Assembly (NCBI GenBank): GCA_910587895.1
Contig: CAJUOE010000337.1
Span: forward strand, 1-24,265
Direction of reading: 5' to 3'
Source: an uncultured Lachnospiraceae bacterium
GTDB lineage: Bacteria; Bacillota; Clostridia; Lachnospirales; Lachnospiraceae
DNA: 24,265 nt
A program made the translations under genes and the position numbers. Within the stretch, counting starts at the first letter, position 1, and every line of letters starts with the position of its first letter. The notes below the pieces were generated by a model, which was not told the origin of the DNA, did no database searches, and was given only the letters and a program-made list of their open reading frames with translations. Shown in pieces: positions 18,055-24,265 of the stretch.

Positions 18055-20463
18055 ATGAAAAAAGTGAAACTAATTTTATGTATTATGTTTTTGATGCTTG
18101 TGATGAGTTTTGGAGATAGTGTAAATGCTCAAGAAGTTTCAGAAGTGGCGAGTGGTAGATGTGGGGAAAATATTGTTTGGAGTTTGGATAGTAATGGATT
18201 GTTGGCTATAAGCGGAAATGGAAGAATGAATGATTATTCATTTTGGGAAAATACCAGTCCTTGGTATTCGTATGTAACTATGATTAAGAATGTTAGTATA
18301 AGTGATGATATTGAAAATATAGGAAATTATGCTTTTTATAAATGCACGAATCTGAAAAATATAAATATCTCAGACAGCGTGAAATATATAGGATGTTATG
18401 CATTTGATGTTTGTAGTGGTTTGAAAAGTATCACTATCCCTAATGGTGTGATAAGTATTAAAACAGGTGCATTTTCTAGATGTAACAGTCTGGCTAATAT
18501 CACAATCCCATCCGGTGTGACGAATATAGGAGAGAATGTGTTTGAAGAATGCGGTAGCCTAAAGAGCATCGAAATCCCGTCTGGAGTGACAAGTATCGGA
18601 GCAGTTGCATTTAGAGGATGCAGCAGTTTAGCAAGCGTAAGCATTCCGTCCAGTGTGACGAGTATCGGAAATAATGCATTTAGAGGATGCTGCAGTTTGA
18701 CCAGTATCGAACTGCCAAATGGATTAGAAAGTTTAGGAGCCTATGCGTTTAGTGAATGCAGTAAATTATCAGAGGTATATCTTGGAGAATCGTTGACTTC
18801 TATAGAAGATTATACATTTTATAAATGTGTGAGATTAAAAAGTATAGCTCTTCCAGATGAAGTAAATACGATAGGAAGATCTGCCTTTTCAAATTGCACA
18901 GTTTTGTCTGAAATAGAGTTTCCCAATAAATTAGATGTAATTTTAAATGGTGCATTTGAGAATTGTATTAATTTAAAATTTATAGAACTTCCAAATAGTG
19001 TTAGAGTATTATATAGTGAAACATTTAAGGACTGTTCGGGTTTAGAAGAAATATTGATGCCAGATGAATTGGGAATTATTCTGGATTATGCATTTGATGG
19101 ATGTAGTAGTTTAAAAACTATTACAATTCCTAGTGGATTATCTGTGATTCGTGAAGGTGTATTTCGTGGGTGCAAAAGCCTTATTAGTGTTTCTATTTGC
19201 GGCAATGTAACTGAAATTGAAACAGGTGCATTTTCTGGATGTAGCAGTTTGGAAAGTGTGAATATTCCAGATAGTATGACGGATATACAAAAGTATGCAT
19301 TTTCTGGTTGTAAGAGTTTAGAAAGTATTAAACTACCAGAGGGATTAACAAATATTGGTTTATACGCATTTGCATCTTGTGAAAATCTACTTAAAATAAA
19401 AATACCGTCTGGAATAACTGAAATTGAAGAAAACGCTTTTGAGAACTGTAGTAGACTGGAGGATGTAATTATACCTGAAAGTGTAAAAGTAATTGGTTCA
19501 TATGCTTTTTTTGGATGTAAAATATCTAATATTTTAATTCCAGATGGTGTTGCTAACATCAGTAGTTATGCCTTTTATAATAACCCTAGCTGCGTTTTTA
19601 GAATAAATGGAGATTCATCAATGCTTACAACAGTTGGAAAAAATGCGTTTAATAGTGCTAGAAAAAATTCTTTTATAATAACAGGAGATGATGCTCTTTT
19701 AAAAATATTATTTTCACCATATGGAGATACTTATACAAGTTATGATGAATATTGTGAAAAGTTAGGTCATAAATTTGGAGTACCTGTATTTAACTGGTCA
19801 GATGATAGAAAAAATTGTATGGTAACATTTATTTGTCAGAATGATATAAGTCACATAGAAATGCATAATGCAACAGTGACATCAGAGGTCAAAACAGAGG
19901 CAACATGTGTATCCAAAGGTATAACCAGTTATACAGCAAGCTATGAGGAGTATAAAGATATTATAGATTTGGATGATATTCCAAAATCAAATATTCATAA
20001 TTGGGATATGGGTGTGGTTACAACAGAAACAACTACCGCAAATCAAGGAGAGAAAACATATACATGCACTGTTTGTAAAACAACTAGAACAGAGATAATT
20101 CCCCAAATAACAGAAAATAGTAATGGTAATGCCAGTAACAATACCAATACTGATAATATTAGCACAAAGAAAAAATCTCAAACAATAAAAGCCACTACAA
20201 GAAAAAAATTCAGTGCAAAAAAAGTTAAGAATAAAGCACAGTCTTTTAAATTGTCTGCTAAGTCAACATCTGGTAGTAAAGTGAAATGTAAGCTTGTAAA
20301 GAAAAATAAAAATATTAAGTTTGCAGCATCTTCTGGCAAGGTTACTGTAAAGAAAGGAACTAAGAAAGGCACATATAAAATTAAAGTGAAGATGTCTGTG
20401 TCTGGAAATAATCAATATAAAGCATATTCAACTACAAAAACTATTTCAATCAAAGTAAAATAG
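18055..20463 (+). CDS. BspA-like leucine-rich-repeat secreted surface protein
   Basis: This 802-residue protein has a signal peptide in residues 1-25 (MKKVKLILCIMFLMLVMSFG, cleavage near NAQ). After a short N-domain (GENIVWSLDSNGLLAISGNG), about twenty LRR_5/BspA repeats of ~23 residues run from ~82 to ~530, with the pattern sLxsIxIPxgVtsIgxxAFxgC. They form a curved sheet that binds host or bacterial ligands. Then comes a ~150-residue region with a CTVCKTTRTEIIP element of the kind found in Lachnospiraceae surface proteins. An Asn/Ser-rich linker and a Lys-rich Ig-like domain (~700-802) follow, with KVTVKKGTKKGTYKIKVK. No LPxTG sorting signal is seen, so attachment to the wall is probably noncovalent through the basic C-terminus. 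The gene is strikingly AT-rich and stands alone with its own promoter and terminator, suggesting transfer. Confidence 0.9.
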   Translation: MKKVKLILCIMFLMLVMSFGDSVNAQEVSEVASGRCGENIVWSLDSNGLLAISGNGRMNDYSFWENTSPWYSYVTMIKNVSISDDIENIGNYAFYKCTNLKNINISDSVKYIGCYAFDVCSGLKSITIPNGVISIKTGAFSRCNSLANITIPSGVTNIGENVFEECGSLKSIEIPSGVTSIGAVAFRGCSSLASVSIPSSVTSIGNNAFRGCCSLTSIELPNGLESLGAYAFSECSKLSEVYLGESLTSIEDYTFYKCVRLKSIALPDEVNTIGRSAFSNCTVLSEIEFPNKLDVILNGAFENCINLKFIELPNSVRVLYSETFKDCSGLEEILMPDELGIILDYAFDGCSSLKTITIPSGLSVIREGVFRGCKSLISVSICGNVTEIETGAFSGCSSLESVNIPDSMTDIQKYAFSGCKSLESIKLPEGLTNIGLYAFASCENLLKIKIPSGITEIEENAFENCSRLEDVIIPESVKVIGSYAFFGCKISNILIPDGVANISSYAFYNNPSCVFRINGDSSMLTTVGKNAFNSARKNSFIITGDDALLKILFSPYGDTYTSYDEYCEKLGHKFGVPVFNWSDDRKNCMVTFICQNDISHIEMHNATVTSEVKTEATCVSKGITSYTASYEEYKDIIDLDDIPKSNIHNWDMGVVTTETTTANQGEKTYTCTVCKTTRTEIIPQITENSNGNASNNTNTDNISTKKKSQTIKATTRKKFSAKKVKNKAQSFKLSAKSTSGSKVKCKLVKKNKNIKFAASSGKVTVKKGTKKGTYKIKVKMSVSGNNQYKAYSTTKTISIKVK

Positions 20464-20469
20464 TAGATG

Positions 20470-20502
20470 GGGATTCGCTGAAATTGGTGAATCCCTTATT
20501 TT
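20470..20502 (+). terminator. Terminator of the BspA-like gene
   Basis: GGGATTC (20470-20476) pairs with GAATCCC (20489-20495), then TTATTTTT. It starts 7 bases after the stop codon. Confidence 0.75.
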
Positions 20503-20584
20503 TAGACATTTTTCATCATGGAAAAATGCGGGAAATGGAACCCGATGACGGGGATGATGGTTAGCGGATTTTAGTATGAAGTCA

Positions 20585-20613
20585 TTGACAGTGTATATAC
20601 TATTGTATATACT
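20585..20613 (+). promoter_or_regulatory. mazEF promoter and operator
   Basis: TTGACA (20585-20590), a 17-base spacer and TATACT (20608-20613). Two GTATATAC palindromes (20593-20600 and 20605-20612) fill the spacer and overlap the -10, one turn apart. They are likely sites for MazE/MazEF self-repression. Confidence 0.75.
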
Positions 20614-20637
20614 GAATATAGGGAAGGAGATGATTTT

Positions 20638-20883
20638 GTGCAGGCAACCATTCAGAAATGGGGAAATTCACAGGGAATAAGGATACCAAAAGCATTTCTC
20701 GAGGCATTGGGAATGATGGAAAACGATCTTGTGGAACTTAACAGGGTTGATGATAATATTGTGATTACGAAAGTGAAAGAGAAAAAGGAATTGACGCTGG
20801 AAGATATATTCAAGGATTATGAAGGAGAATATGCAGCAGAGGAATTTGATTGGGGTTCTCCTGTTGGGAAGGAAGTGTGGTAA
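20638..20883 (+). CDS. mazE: MazE-family antitoxin (AbrB fold)
   Basis: This 81-residue protein has an N-terminal AbrB/MazE swapped-hairpin DNA-binding domain (IQKWGNSQGIRIPKAFLEAL, then ENDLVELNRVDDNIVITKV). An acidic tail (LEDIFKDYEGEYAAEEFDWG) inserts into the toxin groove. It starts with GTG at 20638 after GGAAGGAGATG. Its stop overlaps the toxin ATG by one base. All family features are at standard length. Confidence 0.92.
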   Translation: MQATIQKWGNSQGIRIPKAFLEALGMMENDLVELNRVDDNIVITKVKEKKELTLEDIFKDYEGEYAAEEFDWGSPVGKEVW

Positions 20884-21209
20884 TGTATGATCTGAAACAA
20901 GGGGATATTGTATTCCTGGATTTTAGCCCACAATCAGGACATGAACAGGCAGGAAGAAGACCAGGAGTGATCATCAGTAATGAACAGTTTTTTGTAAGGA
21001 CTAAATTCGCTGTAGTATGTCCGATTACGAATACAAGCAATAAGTTTCCATTGCATATTCCGTTGGACAATAGAACGAAAACAGCAGGCGTCATACTTAC
21101 GGAACATATGAAGTGTCTGGATGTAATAAGCAGAAATATTCAGTTTGTGGAGAAGATACCAGAAGATTTGTTGGAGAAGACATTGGCATATGTAAAAGCA
21201 TTTTTCTGA
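20883..21209 (+). CDS. mazF: MazF-family mRNA interferase toxin
   Basis: This 108-residue PemK/MazF-fold endoribonuclease cuts mRNA at short sequences when antitoxin is lost. The signatures are QGDIVFLDFSPQSGHEQAGR followed by RPGVIISN (Arg25/Arg26 of the active site), VVCPITNTSN with the conserved Thr, and ILTEHMKCLDV. ATG 20883 sits inside the antitoxin stop codon; longer starts would run back into mazE. It appears intact. The pair has no neighbours of related function and lies just upstream of the hem operon. Confidence 0.93.
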   Translation: MYDLKQGDIVFLDFSPQSGHEQAGRRPGVIISNEQFFVRTKFAVVCPITNTSNKFPLHIPLDNRTKTAGVILTEHMKCLDVISRNIQFVEKIPEDLLEKTLAYVKAFF

Positions 21210-21273
21210 TAAAAATTTGAATTTGAAAATATTGTTATTAGTGAATTTGCATCAGATTGCTTGGAGCTAAACT

Positions 21274-22539
21274 ATGAACTTAAAAATGACAGGAATTGAT
21301 TACACCAGAGCCGGAATTGACGTCAGGCAGAAGTTTTCTTTTACCAGAACTGCCATGGCGGAGGCGATGGAGCAGATGCGGCAGACGAAGGAAATACGCG
21401 GCTGCGTAATGATCTCCACCTGTAACCGCATGGAATTGTGGCTGAGTCTGCGTGAAGGGGCAGCATTTGAGTTACCGGAATTTTTGTGCCGGTTAAAAGA
21501 ACTTCCATCGGAAAAGTATCGGGAATATTTCGTGGAGCGTGAGAACGAAAAGGCTGTCTGGCATCTTTTTTATCTCAGCGCAGGTATGAAATCGCAGATT
21601 GTGGGAGAAGACCAGATATTGACACAGGTGAAGGAGGCGCTGGCCTTCGCCAGGGAACAGGCGTGTACGGACAGGGTTTTGGAGGTATTATTCCGTATGG
21701 CGGTCACGGCGGGGAAAAAGGTAAAATCCAGCGTCGTGATAGATAAGGCAAATGTATCAGCGGCACATCAGGCGGTGGATTTTCTGCGGAAACAGGAAGG
21801 CGGGCTCGTTGGCAAAAAATGCCTTGTGATTGGAAACGGCATGATGGGGAAACTGACGGCGCAGGCGTTGATGGAAGAGAGGGCGGACGTTACCGTTACG
21901 GTTCGCCAGTACAAAAGCGGTCTGGTTGAGATTCCGCCAGGGGCGAAACGAATCGACTATGGGGAGCGTTACCGCTATATCCCTGCGTGTGAGCTGATTG
22001 TCTCCGCGACAGCAAGCCCCAATACGCCGATTACAAGGGACAGGCTGGAGGAATGCCTTGCAGTCAGTGAAACAGATGCCGTGGCAGCCAGGAAAAAGCA
22101 GATTTATGTGGATTTGGCAGTTCCGCGTGATATGGAGCCGTCGATTGCAGAGCTTGCGGGCGTGAAGTATTATGATATGGACAGCCTGCCCGTCAGGGCG
22201 CAGTCGCCTAAAATGCACAGGCAGTACAGGCGCGCAGAAGAAATATTATCAGAGGAAATCAGGGAGTTTCTGCACGGGCAGGAATGCAGGGATTTAAACC
22301 CGAGAATTCAGAAGATTGGAAAGGCGAGCGCCCAGGAACTGGTCTGGCGGATGGAGCGCCCGCTTAGAGAATTGCAGCTTTCAGATGCAGACCGGGAGAA
22401 ATTAAAAGCACAGCTTGAGGAAACCGCGGCAAAAGTGACAGACAGGCTCTTATTTGAATTGCGGGATGAATCAGAGCGGGATGACTTGCGAAAGGCAATC
22501 GAAATCTTAGAACAGGTATATCAGGAAAGGAACGAATAA
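21274..22539 (+). CDS. hemA: Glutamyl-tRNA reductase
   Basis: This 421-residue enzyme reduces glutamyl-tRNA(Glu) to glutamate-1-semialdehyde with NADPH, the entry to heme, siroheme and cobalamin. The catalytic nucleophile Cys50 lies in MISTCNRMELW. The domain order is as expected: the N-terminal catalytic domain (~1-160), an NADPH-binding Rossmann domain with CLVIGNGMMGKLTAQAL (~184-200), and the C-terminal helical dimerisation domain. Length is normal. ATG 21274 has GGAG 8 bases upstream. It opens the operon: the NUDIX gene begins one base after its stop. No T-box, heme box or riboswitch is seen in the 64 bases before it. Confidence 0.95.
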   Translation: MNLKMTGIDYTRAGIDVRQKFSFTRTAMAEAMEQMRQTKEIRGCVMISTCNRMELWLSLREGAAFELPEFLCRLKELPSEKYREYFVERENEKAVWHLFYLSAGMKSQIVGEDQILTQVKEALAFAREQACTDRVLEVLFRMAVTAGKKVKSSVVIDKANVSAAHQAVDFLRKQEGGLVGKKCLVIGNGMMGKLTAQALMEERADVTVTVRQYKSGLVEIPPGAKRIDYGERYRYIPACELIVSATASPNTPITRDRLEECLAVSETDAVAARKKQIYVDLAVPRDMEPSIAELAGVKYYDMDSLPVRAQSPKMHRQYRRAEEILSEEIREFLHGQECRDLNPRIQKIGKASAQELVWRMERPLRELQLSDADREKLKAQLEETAAKVTDRLLFELRDESERDDLRKAIEILEQVYQERNE

Positions 22540-22540
22540 A

Positions 22541-23059
22541 ATGGAATTATGGGATATTTATGACAGCAACAAGCAGCGAACCGGAAGGACGATGAAACGC
22601 AACGACTGGAATATGAAAGAGGGCGATTATCACCTCACGGTATTGGGCGTATTGATGCGCCCGGATGGGAAATTCCTCATCACGAAAAGAGTAGAGACAA
22701 AGGCCTGGGCGCCGGGCTGGTGGGAAGTTTCCGGCGGGGCTGCCATGGCTGGCGAGGACTCCCGGGAGGCAGTCAACCGTGAAGTCCGCGAGGAGACCGG
22801 GCTGGACGTATCGGGGTGTGAAGACGGATATCTGTTTACATACCAGCGTGAGAACCCGGAGGAGGGTGACAATTATTTTGTGGATGTGTACCGTTTTGTG
22901 CTCGATTTCGAGGAGGAGGACATTCATATGCAGGAGGAGGAGACAGCGGGATTTCTGATTGCGGACAGGGAGAAGATTGAAGAGCTGGCAGGACAGGGTA
23001 TCTTTTTGCATTATGACAGCATCAAACAGGCATTTTCGGTGGAGGAATCCGGGAAATGA
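22541..23059 (+). CDS. NUDIX hydrolase embedded in the hem operon
   Basis: This 172-residue protein has a complete Nudix box from Gly66: G-x5-E72-x7-REVREETGL (GX5EX7REUXEEXGU). This binds metal and cleaves a diphosphate bond next to a nucleoside or similar group. The first ~30 residues (MELWDIYDSNKQRTGRTMKR) resemble the N-terminus of IPP-isomerase-like NUDIX proteins, but the isomerase-specific residues cannot be checked by eye. It starts two bases after hemA ends and overlaps the next gene by four bases (ATGA), so it is translated as part of the tetrapyrrole operon. That placement is unusual: the substrate could be an oxidised nucleotide, a cofactor, or a pathway-related diphosphate. The function is not assigned. 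Confidence 0.88.
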   Translation: MELWDIYDSNKQRTGRTMKRNDWNMKEGDYHLTVLGVLMRPDGKFLITKRVETKAWAPGWWEVSGGAAMAGEDSREAVNREVREETGLDVSGCEDGYLFTYQRENPEEGDNYFVDVYRFVLDFEEEDIHMQEEETAGFLIADREKIEELAGQGIFLHYDSIKQAFSVEESGK

Positions 23060-23535
23060 GCGCGTATTTCCCGTTGTTTTTTGATTTGCAGGACAGGAAC
23101 ATCCGCGTATTTGGCGGGGGGACGATTGCTGCCCGCAGGGTGGAAGTTCTTCTGGAATCCGGCGCAAACGTAAGCGTGGTTTCCCCGGAGATGACGGAGG
23201 CCCTGGAAAGGCTGGCGGAGCGGCATGAGAGGCTTTCGCTGGATTACCGCAGGTACCGTTCGGGAGAACTTACAAAGGAGAATATCGTTCTTGCAGCAAC
23301 GAATGATGCGCGTGTCAATACGGAAATTTACGAGGAATGCCGTCGCAAACAGATTCCGGTCAATGTGGCGTCCGATAAGGAAAAATGTGATTTTTATTTT
23401 CCGGCGCTTATCCGCGAGGGCAATCTCATTATCGGGCTGACGTCGGGAGGAGAAGACCACCAGGGAGTGGCCAAGGCGGCAGAGAGGATCCGTGGACTGT
23501 TCAGGGACTTAAGAGAGCAGGACGGAGTAATTTAA
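23056..23535 (+). CDS. Precorrin-2 dehydrogenase / sirohydrochlorin ferrochelatase-type protein
   Basis: This 159-residue protein is of the Met8/CysG N-terminal family. It oxidises precorrin-2 to sirohydrochlorin with NAD and, in some members, adds iron to give siroheme. The NAD site is VFGGGTIAARRVEVLLESGA. The following strands (VSVVSPEM) and VLAATNDARVNTEIYEECRR fit the family, as does PVNVASDKEKCDFYFPALIR. The C-terminus is short, lacking the full chelatase helix bundle of longer relatives, so dehydrogenase activity is the safer call. It starts within the NUDIX stop (ATGA) and leads into hemC after 33 bases. It routes part of the pathway toward siroheme. Confidence 0.92.
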   Translation: MSAYFPLFFDLQDRNIRVFGGGTIAARRVEVLLESGANVSVVSPEMTEALERLAERHERLSLDYRRYRSGELTKENIVLAATNDARVNTEIYEECRRKQIPVNVASDKEKCDFYFPALIREGNLIIGLTSGGEDHQGVAKAAERIRGLFRDLREQDGVI

Positions 23536-23568
23536 CAGCAGGCACGAGAACGGAATGGGGGATGAGCG

Positions 23569-24180
23569 GTGCAGAAAATAAGAATCGCAACGAGGGAGAG
23601 CCGCCTTGCAGTGGCGCAGGCAGAACTTGTGGCAGAATACATCCGCAGTTCCTGTGAGGGAAAAGAGCCGGAGCTTGTCGCAATGAAGACGACAGGCGAT
23701 AAAATTTTAGATCGTACCCTAAGCCAGGTTGGCGGGAAAGGACTGTTTGTCAAAGAACTGGAACTTTCCCTGCGGGAAGGCCGCTGTGACATCGCAGTTC
23801 ACAGCCTGAAAGATGTTCCGATGGAAACGACGGAGGATTTACCTGTGATTGGCGTATCGGCAAGGGAAGACGCGAGAGACGTATTAGTGTTACCGAAAGA
23901 CACTACTAAGATTGAGGCATCCTTGCCGATAGGCACTTCCAGTCCCAGGCGCATCGTCCAGTTACGAAAATTATTTCCGCAGATGCAGATAAAGAGTGTC
24001 CGCGGCAATATTCTGACCCGCCTTGCCAAATTGGACAGGGGGGAGTACAGCGCCCTTGTGCTGGCGGCCGCAGGATTGAAACGGCTGGGGCTTGCGGACA
24101 GAATCAGCCGATATTTTTCCGTAGAGGAAATGCTGCCGGCGGCAGGACAGGGAATCCTTGCTATTCAGGGCAGGGCGGGA
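23569..24180 (+). CDS. hemC: Hydroxymethylbilane synthase, truncated at its 3' end
   Basis: The first ~204 residues of HemC are present. HemC polymerises four porphobilinogens into hydroxymethylbilane. Visible features are the start KIRIATRESRLAVAQAELVA, the DKILDRTLSQVGGKGLFVKE and IAVHSLKDVP active-site region, TSSPRR, the VRGNILTRLAKLD segment, and EEMLPAAGQGILAIQGRAG. The GTG start at 23569 follows GGGGG. After GRAG the expected continuation (ERAF..LDGGCSSP.A, including the Cys that holds the dipyrromethane cofactor) is absent. The frame stays open to the window edge but its residues (IKSFSAVHGRYSMRDHLS) do not fit the family. This looks like a joined sequence or an inserted element, not a natural HemC end. 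Confidence 0.93.
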
Positions 24181-24265
24181 ATAAAATCATTTTCCGCAGT
24201 GCATGGCAGATACTCTATGCGCGACCACCTGTCATCAATAAGCTCTCCACCTCTTCCACTCATTA
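24181..24265. other. Unrelated tail sequence joined to hemC
   Basis: The last 85 bases do not encode any part of HemC. Forward frames are open by chance (KIIFRSAWQILYARPPVINK in one), and a reverse frame also stays open (MSGRGGELIDDRWSRIEYLP). I cannot name the source. An assembly chimera, as at the left end, or the edge of an insertion sequence would explain it. Confidence 0.5.

Noticed and set aside
18396..19559. Repeated - strand ORFs and DNA-level repeats in the BspA-like gene
   Set aside because: Both arise from the 23-residue protein repeats; they are not separate genes or a CRISPR array.
21210..21273. T-box or other leader before hemA
   Set aside because: The 64-base gap has no specifier stem or terminator.
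1..24265. CRISPR array
   Set aside because: No run of regularly spaced ~30-base repeats with unique spacers was seen. The 5757-5863 repeats are short and close together.

Overview
The window looks like a gut Firmicute of the Lachnospiraceae type. This rests on the single-chain PurL of about 1280 residues, a hemA/siroheme/hemC operon of clostridial layout, sigma-A promoters with 17-bp spacing, strong purine-rich Shine-Dalgarno sites, a BspA-like surface protein, and low-GC accessory patches in a medium-GC chromosome. No search was run; this comes from reading motifs.

(1) Ends. The first ~82 bases and the last ~85 do not fit the genes they adjoin. The left piece reads in the + direction as a Bacteroidetes-style WCxxC thioredoxin-fold fragment and cuts off the integrase. 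The right piece cuts off hemC. Both look like assembly chimeras or edge artefacts.

(2) ~82-8669: a compact integrated element in a tRNA-Lys(UUU) gene. It holds a tyrosine integrase (- strand), a small ORF, a type I toxin/antisense RNA locus, a CI-like repressor facing a Cro-like gene across three evenly spaced operators, and an excisionase-like HTH protein. An ERF annealing protein, a replisome organiser, a DnaC-like loader and several tiny ORFs follow. Then come a scaffold protein, a major capsid protein, a late regulator, two candidate structured RNAs, and attR, which is a displaced tRNA-Lys 3' half. There is no terminase, portal, head-closure, tail or lysis gene. With the missing integrase C-terminus added, the element would be roughly 9.3 kb. 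It looks like a phage satellite that makes its own scaffold and capsid and must borrow the rest from a helper phage. This is the most interesting system in the window.

(3) 8681-15717: chromosome. A Uma2-family nuclease and a small XRE regulator (both - strand), a sugar-binding-domain/GGDEF diguanylate cyclase, and purL.

(4) 15727-21240: accessory region. tRNA-Thr(GGU) is followed by a VapBC-like and a Phd/YoeB toxin-antitoxin pair. A degenerate copy of the tRNA-Thr 3' half comes next, so 15865-17540 looks like a relict island. Beyond it lie a small phage-like ORF, an AT-rich BspA-like leucine-rich-repeat surface protein, and a MazEF pair.

(5) 21274-24180: tetrapyrrole operon. hemA, an embedded NUDIX hydrolase, a precorrin-2 dehydrogenase and hemC (truncated) are tightly packed or overlapping. 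They convert glutamyl-tRNA toward hydroxymethylbilane and siroheme.
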